DNA from: Episyrphus balteatus
Taxonomy: Eukaryota; Arthropoda; Insecta; Diptera; Syrphidae
Direction of reading: 5' to 3'
DNA: 64,000 nucleotides
Assembly: GCF_945859705.1 (NCBI RefSeq)
Contig: NC_079134.1
Span: 39,074,576-39,138,575 of the forward strand
In this document: piece after piece, positions 47,101 to 55,191 of the stretch
How positions within the stretch are numbered: position 1 is the stretch's first letter
Layout: each line of letters opens with the position of its first letter
Notes under the pieces: generated by a model
Told to the model about the DNA's origin: nothing
Database searches by the model: none
Seen by the model: only the letters and a program-made list of their open reading frames with translations
Translations under genes and position numbers: made by a program

Positions 47101-47723
47101 GGAAATTTATACCACCGGCTTCACCGCATATGGGTGGTAGCTGGGAGCGCTTAGTACGCTCCATTAAAAACGCCCTTTATGCTATTGCGCCGACAAGGAA
47201 TCCGAATGACGAATTGCTGCGCAGTATGTTGATAGAAGCAGAAAATATAATTAATTCACGGCCCTTGACATACATTCCAATAGACCCTGCAAATCCAGAA
47301 GCTCTCACACCTAACCACTTTTTATTAGGCTCGGCCAGTGGTTCCAAACCTTTGGTGGAATTTAACGACGACGTGACAGTGCTACGTAAAAATTGGCTCA
47401 CCTCACAGCAGTTTGCGGACCGCTTCTGGAAGCGCTGGGTAGCAGAATACTTGCCCACACTTACCAGGCGTACAAAATGGTTCACACCCGCAAAACCTTT
47501 AGAGGTCGGCGATATAGTCCTGGTCGTTGACCCAACTAGTCCCAGAAACAGTTGGGCTAAAGGACGAATAATCAAAGTTAAGCTTTCAAAAGACGATCAA
47601 GTACGAAGCGCTTTCATACAAACGCAGAGTGGAATCTACGAAAGACCTGCAGTCAAATTGGCCCTTCTCGACATCAAAGCTCCCAATGAGTCCCCAGGAG
47701 AAACTACCAAGGGGGAGTGTTGA
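41196..47723 (+). CDS. BEL/Pao gag-pol polyprotein (2,175 aa)
   Basis: Domains in order:
- A PHD finger with complete C4-H-C3 ligands (C16, C19, C31, C34, H39, C42, C56, C59).
- A low-complexity Ser/Thr/Ala/Gln region and a charged coiled-coil-like stretch (about 305-345).
- A gag domain (DUF1759-like, from about 534).
- Cys/His zinc clusters (about 742-810).
- An aspartic protease with LDDGSS (about 855).
- Reverse transcriptase with RIVWDAA (about 1152) and YVDD (about 1273).
- RNase H with FVDAS (about 1457).
- Integrase zinc region, core (VDYFG about 1871, DNGTNF about 1933, GSWERLV about 1980) and a C-terminal DUF5641-like domain.
The single frame has no env. It carries a 34-residue tandem duplication (about 1618-1685). 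The stop codon lies inside the 3' LTR. Confidence 0.95.
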   Translation: MPPKVTPEPVDEEYNCRSCKEPDSAEDMVQCDQCNEWNHFSCAGVNVSIEEKSYLCQICQGKSKCSVASVSGAGFATAISGVSTKANSQSSQTPATTTATLVQSAVTLPATNAAEFAALVGSSAVFTTPTTTISSQSSAAFPAYSAAEDAAMRGRLANETTTLNAAFYESLSAIHNPAASAQSSVKVSAHSAAEVAAMCGNIFLSNPSAYYSQPYPFATTSTQNVFGLPTLPPYADTFLSNAHSRMTLAHRVPLTSLLSNGHFSATKKTSTQGLVLAEDDRTSKAPFQPPRPNSSSSQSSKCSSTKRLQIELQKIEEERQLRESRDKEELKLRKERDAEYITKKYQIMNQVFSSSDDDDEAPHGSETTKNKSAKAKVNVSKWIDGTTQKDYLHSTTNVNPSPLDLMPITSQHQHISNTCSGAEGKSSFIPNQHQSSPAAVIPGSTQFHSAGEEVLLPKPDHQHNTAAVNFLMPTSQRVQNNQQGVQNNQTHQHSQEQNPEHQPSSQYLPSFNNMQQYTPSNNFLTKNNLAARHLIRDLPAFDGNPSEWPLFIASFNRSTELGGFSDEENLIRLHKALKGGALEAVRSLIIQPNCVGRVIETLRMLYGRPELIINTLIRKITSTPSPKAEKLETIVTFAIAVQNLCATIEACGIVDHLNYPMLMQELVDKLPPALRLNWAIHKQSLPLCTLVHFSSWMYTMAEAANGVLVTAPSTYAEEKKRTKWKDKGIVNAHYSQTNPENKCYVCGGSCSSVAECKKFVQSSRTARWEEVRRHRLCCKCLKKHLNQRCKTEALCGKNNCTLKHHQLLHNDQKQPTDGTVGIHSESTSYNTDSVLFRVVPVFLYGNGTKIKVFAFLDDGSSVTLMDEDLAKQLNVKGESRPLCLKWTGNTSRFERKSKLINLQISSTTANAKKFPLANVHTVEKLCLPAQTLNSDELRKKFEHLRGLDIDPYNKAVPLLLIGLDNTQLGFPIKSKERGPNEPVATKTRLGWVIHGKCVEEANRSDKTHSFHVCECNDPELRRLVKNFICDDNFGTHELKKLMMSDDDARALNLLNTRTVRKNGRFETTLLWRIDEFQLPDSYPMARKRLVCLQKRMQRDPVLAEKLNSKIDEYVRKGYARRITHQEIVENKNRSWYLPVFPVENPNKPGKIRIVWDAAAAVRGTSLNSLLLKGPDQLTPLTSVIYKFRQHKIAICGDIMEMYHQVGIREEDQHYQRFLWGYGEEGQPDTYIMKVMTFGATCSPCTAHFVKNTNADNFAAEFPRAACSIKENHYVDDLMDSVPTEEEAITLAQEIRHIHKQGGFHIRNWVSNSSAVLRALQSEPTEQKSMNADVELGTEKVLGMWWCTSLDCLTFKLTTNPNQREILFGSKRPTKREVLRVMMTIFDPLGLISCFLMYIKILLQEIWRSKIEWDDEIKNDEYKKWLKWVHHLSKVEEVKIPRCYVTSTLGSDVQLHVFVDASENGFAAVAYIRSSNNGLVETSLIGAKTRVAPLKALSIPRLELQAALLGARFAKCITESHGISFGKQYFWSDSKTVLCWLRSDHRRYRQYVAFRVSEILELTDIEEWKWIPTNMNVADEATKWQKPPEFKDTSRWFNGPAFLKSSADQWPQEVVVGSTIEDLKTNFVAIHTFGRDTIFRFNEIPTWWKLLRTIEDLKTNFVAIHTFGRDTIFRFNEIPTWWKLLRSTAYALRFVHNTSTKRNKTVKVSGLLSREELQNAQNELLREAQICEYAEEVADLTMNRCVEKSSPLFNLCPFLDENRLIRTNSRIRLEEKLSLDFRLPIILPRFHRITTLIIEDVHHRYNHQNDETVVNILRENFYISQVRSALRAIKKDCSQCKINRASPRPPIMAPLPQARLASFCRPFSYVGVDYFGPLLVTVGRRTEKRWGVLLTCLTIRAVHIEVAHTLTTDSCILCIRNFIARRGTPIEIHSDNGTNFHGAERELREAASCIQSDRLAETFTTTSTQWKFIPPASPHMGGSWERLVRSIKNALYAIAPTRNPNDELLRSMLIEAENIINSRPLTYIPIDPANPEALTPNHFLLGSASGSKPLVEFNDDVTVLRKNWLTSQQFADRFWKRWVAEYLPTLTRRTKWFTPAKPLEVGDIVLVVDPTSPRNSWAKGRIIKVKLSKDDQVRSAFIQTQSGIYERPAVKLALLDIKAPNESPGETTKGEC
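46047..46250 (+). repeat. Perfect 102-bp in-frame tandem duplication in pol
   Basis: 46047-46148 and 46149-46250 read the same, 34 codons each, containing IEDLKTNF and WWKLL. It lies between RNase H and the integrase zinc region. Because 102 is a multiple of three the frame stays open. It may be real or a sequencing/assembly error. Confidence 0.9.
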
Positions 47724-48065
47724 AAAAGGTGTGTGCGCACCCTAGAAGTAGTTTCACCTTGGGCATCTAGATGGAGCCACATAAGTTGAAATCTTCATAA
47801 CCTAAATTGTCATTGAACTACTTTTCTAATTTTCTTTTCTATTTCCGATTTGCTAGCCACGAGGTGGCTTTTTGCCTTTTCTTTATAAATAACTTAAATA
47901 TCTAAAATTATACCATAAAACTAAGTAAGTAATCTAATCTAATCTCTTGTAATTAAATTAAATAAAATTTCATTTTTTAAAGGATTTGTAACTCCATGCA
48001 AATTAAATTTGTGTTTTATTTGCGAGTTAACAAAAAAGTTTTAGTTGTGGCCAATTCGCCCAACA
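47718..48065 (+). repeat. 3' LTR of BEL/Pao element
   Basis: 348 bp, same ends and sequence as the 5' LTR. Its first bases (tgttga) supply the last Cys codon and TGA stop of the polyprotein. Confidence 0.95.
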
Positions 48066-48070
48066 AATTA

Positions 48071-49482
48071 AATATTTAAAATGTTATAGCTCAGTCTTTT
48101 TTTACACAACTTTATTTTTAAATTATAACATCTATTTTTATGTACAAATGAACATGGAACATACAGTTATTCACTATTCATTCTTTTTCCCACAAATTTT
48201 TCACAATTCATTATTTATTGGTATTATTATTATTTAATAATAAATATTTATTAGCTTATTATTTATTAACACTAAAGACCACTTTGTTAACTATGCCACT
48301 ATGATCTTTCTTAGAACTACCATTAAAAAGGTTAGCTTCACCGACATGACATTCCCTAGTGAGACAAATCACTTATCTTTTCATAAACAGGTGATAAAAT
48401 GGTTAATGTTGAGTGTTTGATGTTTACCTGAAAATGGAAAAGATATAATAAATTAGAAATTTTAGGTAGAATATGTCTTGGAATAAGATAAAACTTACCA
48501 ATTGAAGAGCGATGCAATGCCGATTGCATTACCTGATTTCACCCTCTAAATAGGATTTCACCTATCACTGTGTATTGACATTGTAGTAGTTTAGTTTATG
48601 TCTTTTTATAGCTTTTTTTTATTTTATTGAAAACGAATTGCACGACACGAAAATTCGGTATTGTTTACTTTTATTACACGAGAAATATCAAATTCATTGA
48701 CAGTTTGCAGACTTCGTGGAGAAAAGGTGTTGACCAAAATAGAAAAAAAGTTCCACATTCTTCATTTAAGTACCATAAATGGTTCAGAAACTTATTTATC
48801 GCAGTTTGAGCTATAATCTTGTCGTCTTCTTTATATGAATTAAGTTTTTTTTTCATTGATGTCGTTTAATGGTGCTTGCTCAACTTCTTATCGGACAGAA
48901 AACCAAGATTGAGTGTAGCAGTAAATATATGATAAAGCTTTTTTTGTCACTGTCGTTGAAAACAATATTATTTTAAGGCAATTAACTCCAGTTTGCCAAA
49001 TTATAAGCTCTAGCCTGGTGCCCGAAATTGAATGCCAGCTGGAAGATGTCTTTCTAAATTAATAATTTTAGCTCCTTGTAGTCGTCACGATGATAATTTT
49101 ATTCTATCCTTTTCAATGTAGTCAACATAATTTCTTACCTAACATCTACAAGAATACTCACAGCTTTGTCATCCAATTAAATGGATGACAAAGCTTGTCT
49201 AATCAATTGTTTTCCACTGTGCTTTAAATCTTCTGAATAGAGGAATATCAGGTCCACGAGACGAATCAAATTTCAATGACGTGGTGTCTGCTCAAGTTAT
49301 AAAAGTTCAATTAAAGAGCTTCTTTATTTTAATTAGTTTACATAAATTTCAGTTAATTTATTTTTATTTTTAAACAAATTTTATATTTTTGAACTATTCT
49401 CAGCTATTGAATATTTGTAAATAATTTTTGAAATGGCATTTTAAAAAAAGAATACAAATATTAAATAGAGTAAAATATAATT
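48071..49482. other. Spacer without recognised gene
   Basis: AT-rich sequence between the retrotransposon and exon H. ORFs of about 60 codons on both strands near 48627-48856 overlap each other and show no family features. Confidence 0.4.
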
Positions 49483-49603
49483 CAGTCACACCCGCTTAAA
49501 AGAAACGGCAAAATATCACAGTTACTCTTTCATTAAAGCAGGGATTTTTGGGGATGACAAAATTATTTCACATAAGCGGAATTCTCTTAAACGGGTTTTA
49601 CTG
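49483..49603. repeat. pogo/Tigger-like MITE (121 bp)
   Basis: The left tip CAGTCACACCCGCTTAAAAG is matched by the inverse of CAGTAAAACCCGTTTAAGAG at the right. This agrees with the CAGT(A)AAACCCGCTTAAG type of pogo/Tigger ends. TA follows on the right; the left TA is not preserved. Confidence 0.55.
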
Positions 49604-49973
49604 TAATATGAACAAAGTTCAGTTAAATATTTTGTGTTGGCTTTTAAATTCTACCAGTCTTGTTTTTCATTCCTTGTTTCTTAATTTTTAATAAAAAATA
49701 CCTACCGAGTTTGTAAGAAACGAGACATTATGCAAGGTACACTCATATTTATAGATATGTGAATAACTTAATACACTTTCACTTCATTCAATTTTCATAA
49801 GTCTAAATCAACGAACGTTGCCATGGTCATCGTCGATACATTTGACATTGTGAAATGATAATGAAACAATAATGCGATATCGAATTTTTACCTTAAGGTA
49901 CTCAACTTAATTAATTTATTGATCTTAAACAGTACCATTTGAATTCTATTAGTAGAACTAATATAGTGCTGCC

Positions 49974-51238
49974 ATGAAAAACTTTATTCGTAAAGGGATT
50001 TTACTACAATTATTTTGTTTAAAAATATTAGGACTATTACCAGTTTCTCATCAAAATGACGACTTTCAATTAATTCAAAAACGTGTTCAAAATTGGAAAT
50101 TCATTTTAATTTTGTATGCATCTAATCTAACTTTAATAGTGGGCTCAATATGTGTTGCTCTGAGTTTCGATTCAATGTCTGAGTTCAACGAAGCTAAAAT
50201 TGCGAAAAAATACGAGCAAATTATTTGTATTATTGCTGGCACAACTCAACTTATTACTAATTTATTAATTTATTTCGAAAAGGAGCAAATATTCCAAATT
50301 ATCGTTATAATTTTGAAATTCGAGAAAAAATATCTGAAAGTTGTTAGTGAAAACAATAATGTTGATATGGGATTTTATTACATTACATTACATATTAAAC
50401 TAGTCTGAAGATAAATCTCCGGACTAGAAACACTGCAGCTTCGGAATCTAATCCATTTTGCTGATACAACACAAGACATTAATACAACACAGAAAGACAA
50501 AGAGAGAAAGAACGAGAGAAGAACATACAACACTGAACTACGTGGCACAGAGGAGGAGACATAGTTGAAAATTGTCTCATGTTATCGCACAGGTGGCTTC
50601 AGTTAAGCTGGCGATTTAGAAAAAACTTCTGAGCCGACCGCTGGGTTTGAACCCACGATGTCTGGCTCTGAAGTCATCCATCTATTCCTCTGTGCCATGG
50701 CCACCTGCGGGGATTTTATTATTTCGTAACATACCTTGCAACTTGTGTCATGTGTTCGTTGAACATGATTTATTTGTATTATTCATTTTGGAATATATTC
50801 TATATATCACAGTTTGTAGTTGTTGAAATACAACTTTTTTTAACTGGATTAATTCTAATATTTTACTCTACTATTGTTTTAATTATCAAAGAAACAATAG
50901 CGCGCATGAATGAAAAACTTGTGAAAAGTGTTTTCTCAAGTGACAGTGATCATCAACAAGTTACCCTAGGAGAGATCCTAACTGACAGAAGTGAAATTAT
51001 AAATTTATGTGAAGTGAAAATAAGTTCATTGTATGGAATTCCAATAATATTTATGCTAACAAATTCTCTTGTTAATGGGCCAGCAGGTCCTTTTTATGCG
51101 AATTATATATTTGAGCCAAGAACGCCAAATACTTTTGGAATGTTGTTTTATTTTATTGTGAATGTTTGTTTAATTAACGGAGTAGTGCAATTTATGATGT
51201 TTCCCATTATTGTTTTTTTACAAGATTTTACAGAAGAG
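49974..51238 (+). pseudogene. Gustatory receptor exon H, interrupted by a SINE
   Basis: The receptor reading starts MKNFIRKGILLQLFCLKILG, has the usual TM1-TM2 region, and is cut in TM3 after 'DMGFYY' at 50380. It resumes after 50721 as 'FVTYLATCVMCSLNMIYLYY' and continues through TM4-TM6 with LTDRSEIINLCEVKISSLYGIP and NGPAGPFYANYIF, ending DFTEE at GAG|GTAAGT in phase 0. The inserted DNA plus one target copy is 341 bp. The remaining 924 bp equal the coding length of exons A and G exactly, and I see no other damage. In the sequenced chromosome the insert brings stops into the frame, so this copy is broken unless the insert is removed from RNA. Confidence 0.88.
50381..50709 (-). mobile_element. 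tRNA-derived SINE in GR exon H
   Basis: It is flanked by a perfect 12-bp target duplication, GGGATTTTATTA (50369-50380 and 50710-50721). On the minus strand an A-box-like TGGCACAGAGG (50687-50697) is followed about 33 bp later by a B-box-like GGTTCAAACCC (50643-50653), the internal polymerase III promoter of tRNA-derived SINEs. The other end (left) carries a short TAATG repeat tail. The head does not fold into a full tRNA by eye, so it is not a tRNA gene. Confidence 0.85.
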
Positions 51239-53492
51239 GTAAGTTTTTAAAAAGAACAATTAATTAGTAGTACACAGAGAAAAAATAAGGCAGGGATGAC
51301 TATGCTTCTGGTATATTTAACTTTATTTCTGGTATATTCAACTTTATTCTGATTAAATATACTAGAAGTAAAGTTATCCCTGGCGTTATGTTTTCTTAGT
51401 GTAGTTGTTGTTTTATTCAAAAAGTGTCAGACAGGCCAAAGACTTTTCTCCACTCGGTGTTATTCGGTGGCTCGACATTATTTATACGATTTATCGACAT
51501 TATTTGTGTGCAAGACACTTTTGTCTATGGGCTGCTTTACGACATTCCCTGTGCTTGTACTTTTGTATTACCATATCCAGGTTTTAGTTTGTCAATAATT
51601 AAGGAAGTTTTAATTTTAAATTCCTTTTGGATTTGCGCCTTTTTTTGGCTGACAATAATTTCAGTGTCTTTGTTTGTTCGCCATTCTGTACTTGATAGTT
51701 AATATTCCAACCAAAGACACTCAAATAACTTTATCCTTCATCCTTGCATGGAAAGTGGATTAGCAAAAAACATTTTTTTGATGTAACTTGAATTTTCTAT
51801 TTCTCCAATTTCGATTTCGACTTTTTCATTTCCAGCTGTTCCGAGTCCTAGGAAATTAGATTATCTCAGTAGTGACTACTGAAACTCAGTTTTTATATTT
51901 ATATTTTTTTTAGGCTATCTTTAAATAAAGTACCACAGCGCAACAGTGCCTAAATTGTAAAATAATATTAATATACTTAAATGAAAAACTTACATCTTAA
52001 TTGATATTTGAACTGTTTGTCTGAAGTTGAAAAGGTGTTGGTAACGTAGAACTTCTAAGCTTTTGTATTTTTGTTACCGTCGGCGAGGTTTTCCGGGTAT
52101 CGGTCGGCGCGGCGTCTAATTATCGTGTTGCTCTTATATGTATTACATACATTTAATTTAATTTAAAAAAATTTAATTTAAAATCTATCTCAGCCTTCAT
52201 ATGTAGATCTATTTTAATTCTTGTGCTCATTAAATTTACTCATTTCAGTTAAAGTTCAGCTTTTGTTTGCCTTGAAAACCAAACAGCCATCGATTACACT
52301 GATCCTTTTTTTGGTTTATAAAACTGTAATTAAATTTCCATCCGTAAAAAAGTACATACTTTGATTAATCAAAAATTCCTTGTAAATTTTCAAATGTCTT
52401 TCGAAATATTTCCTACTTGTACTAGCCCTGCAATAATACCTATGCAAATCTATGGTAGAAAAGCTTGCGATATGATCACGAACTCTTCTAACTTGTTAAT
52501 TTTTATTTAACATTTTTTCCTTTATTGGCTGATGGCAGCCTTTTTCTTGCATAGTTTTAAAATAAAAGTATATTCTTCTATCACGAATAGAGAAAGGGTA
52601 CCTATTTATATAGGTACTTTACAAACTTGTTGTATTCCTTGATTATCAGATTGAAAATGTACTTTTTTTGCATTTCGCAGTAAAAACAAAGTTTGTTAGC
52701 ATCAGTCAACTTCAAAAAGAATCATGAACCCGTTCTTTGTCCTCCTTGAAGACAGTTTTGAAGCAGTGAAGATGTTTTTCTAACATGGTGGTTTTACTTT
52801 CCTTTCTGCTGAATTTTAAATCGATGTTTGTGTAATCATACCTCTAAAATATATTTTGTCACAAGTATTAGAGCTTGAAATCATGGTAAACGTCCTCGTT
52901 GACTTTAACTCAGTTATCAGCTTTAGTGGTGATGCTCTATAATATGGTTTTCCATAGTTTTTCAGATGTCTGTTCATCGACAGGAATAAAAAGAGCTCCA
53001 CTATCTTCATCGCCTCATAATGGCAGTTAAAATTGGTAGCTCGTGTTTAATATTGGCCTTATTGCTGATTTGAGTGGTCATTTATTTTCGTTTTCCTTTC
53101 GCAACGCCCAGGAAAGATAATTTTTACAATTTTTTGTTTTCCAGTTCAAAGTCTCATTTTCAGCAGCCTCAAGCCCCCCCTGCCCCTGTTTCTTGCCTGG
53201 TGACGGTACACCGGACACCGCATTAATCATTTCGCCACGTGGTACAATAACATCGGTTTTTATTGTGACTAATGTACCTTCATTAATTTGATGAATTATA
53301 TTAATTTATCTTGATCTCCATTATGTAAAATTAATTATACTTCTATTTCCAACACGAAGTAATTGAAATCAATTAATAAATTAGGTACTTGTTCAAATAT
53401 TGCGCATTTAATCGTGTAAATCGAAATTGTCTAAAATCGATTTAAATACATATTTCTATTATTTAGTTGCGATATAACCATAATATCGAATA
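51239..53492 (+). other. Intronic sequence after exon H
   Basis: It begins at GTAAGT. A small hairpin lies at about 51290-51395 (inverted 'caggga…agtaaagttatccctg'). A hydrophobic frame at 51424-51702 starts with GTG rather than ATG and matches nothing I know. No TM7-like exon is recognised. The rest is AT-rich. Confidence 0.4.
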
Positions 53493-54410
53493 ATGCGAGT
53501 ACGTAAAGGATTCTTATTGTGCCTAAAAGGTTTAAAATATTTCGGTCTATTACCTTACTCCAGTGATAAAACTACATTCGAATTTATTTGCAAAAAATCC
53601 GATACCAGAAAAATTCTAATTTTATTTATTTTCTTCAATGTAACTTCTATTTACTGTGTTGTTTTACTTTATAAATTAGAAACTTATTCAATTACTTTCG
53701 ATGGAAATATAAATACAACTGGATATATTTATGAAAATATTGTTGTAACTGCTGCAGCAATAATTCAAATTATTACAAATATTTGCTTCTGGTGTAATCG
53801 TCGAAGAACTTTAGAAATTGTTGTTAATTTAATTCGTTTAGATAGAAGACATTTATTTTTGAGACATTTTAAGGATAATATTACACTTAAATTATTTATA
53901 ATTTGGTTATTTTTTATGTCATTAGCTGTGGCACATTCTGTTTACTTGGTGACGATTTTCTTTGTCAATATATCAGCGTTACATATAATTTCGATTTTTC
54001 TTCGAACATTTCCATTGTTTTTTAGTGGACTCATGATGTTATTTCATTCTTCGGTTGTTGTAATTGCGAAAGAAATCATTTCAATACTAAATAATGATAT
54101 TAAGAGTGTTTTAAATATTGACAGGAGGAGCTTTAAAGTTAAACTAAAGCCTCTATTAAAGCAGAGATCATGGTTAATTGAGTTATGCTCTCGGGACGTC
54201 AATGAATTATATGGATTATGTGTATTATTTAATATTGTCTTCACTTTAATAGTACTGGCCAGTATTCCTTTATCGATAACTTATTTCCTTAACTATAATA
54301 AAACTTCAAAAATCAACGATGTTTTAGTTTGTTTTGGGGTTATTGCCTGTGCTTTCCCGACAATATTGAGTACTGTCATAGTTTTTAATGATGACGCCGT
54401 GCAAACCCAG
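53493..54410 (+). CDS. Gustatory receptor, alternative 5' exon I (divergent member)
   Basis: The exon codes 306 residues from MRVRKGFLLCLKGLKYFGLL. It keeps RKG…LGLLP-like N-terminus and six hydrophobic segments, and has 'KQRSWLIELCSRDVNELYGL' where others have DRSEII…CEEKISS.YG. It lacks the GPAGP motif: TM5 here reads LIVLASIPLSITYFLN. It ends DDAVQTQ at CAG|GTGAGT, a strong donor, in phase 0. The open frame runs on 28 codons past the donor to 54494. It is distant from A-H, perhaps an older branch. As with the others, TM7 is absent. Confidence 0.85.
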
Positions 54411-55191
54411 GTGAGTAACGATATTTTTTTAATGATCAAAAAAGTGCCGCATGGTACCCATAGTGTCAAAGTAATTTTATCATATCGTAAATAGCAATTA
54501 ATTTAACTTCCATTTCAATAATTAAATTATTTTTAGAGTTCAATCACCAATATTTTAATTTAGTTGATTTAAACAGGTCCGCTAATAGAGACTTTAAAAA
54601 CTGTGTAATTTTAGCACACAATTTTTTTGTATCCTGTCAATTGCATTTGACAGGAGATCTTCTCCTCTAATTGTGACAAAAACTTAATTTTTTGTTAAAA
54701 ATTCATGTCGATTTTAGTTTTTATCGCTTTGGCAACATCGGTTTTAACTTTCTACTTCTTTATGCTTAACAATTTGTATGGGCATCAAACAGGTGAAAAA
54801 TCTGTAAAGATTCAAGTTCTTTTTGGTTGTTTTATTTGAATATTTTTAATGATTTCAATTTATTGTCAACGTAAGAGAAATTTAAGAATTTTAAGGAATA
54901 TTTTCGAGCAATTAATTAATTCATCTGAAAGACCTTTTTCTCTGTCGCAGCCTTTTGTTTCTTTGTGGTTTGAGTTTCTTCTGTTTTATCCTTTCTTGTT
55001 TCTTTTTTCTTCGAAACATTTCTCCTGGTGTTAGGATGTTGCGACAACGAAGGAATCACTATTCATGACCTGAAAAAGGAACCTTCTTCCTCATTTGGCA
55101 TCCTAGGAAATGTGTCTGGTCTACAAGGTTCAGTACTTTGCTTCACCCACGGTTCTGCTTACTGATTCTTATGCATATACAGGGTTGCCAT
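54411..55191 (+). other. Intronic sequence after exon I
   Basis: It starts at GTGAGT. No TM7-like exon is recognised. AT-rich, without identified repeats until the tandem array. Confidence 0.4.

Larger units (their letters stand above)
40811..48065 (+). mobile_element. Complete BEL/Pao LTR retrotransposon (7,255 bp)
   Basis: Two 348-bp LTRs (TGTTG…CAACA) flank one uninterrupted gag-pol ORF, and the element is bordered by the 5-bp duplication AATTA (40806-40810 and 48066-48070). I found no difference between the LTRs by reading, so the insertion is very recent. A purine tract 'aagggggag' lies directly before the 3' LTR. I see no obvious TGG-type primer-binding site after the 5' LTR. It lies in the large interval between GR exons G and H, on the same strand. 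Confidence 0.95.

Noticed and set aside
50640..50705. Possible tRNA gene (A- and B-box-like sequences).
   Set aside because: It lies within a SINE with target duplications, and no full cloverleaf with a paired acceptor stem is apparent.
51424..51702. Hydrophobic 92-codon frame after exon H as a candidate receptor exon.
   Set aside because: It starts with GTG, has no receptor motif, and no acceptor-linked frame continuity is evident.
54411..54494. Exon I frame stays open 28 codons past its donor (…KKVPHGTHSV…), and could be a second receptor exon by read-through.
   Set aside because: The donor CAG|GTGAGT is near-perfect, its position equals that of the other exons, and the tail has no TM7. 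The weak resemblance to a post-TM6 loop is too short to use.
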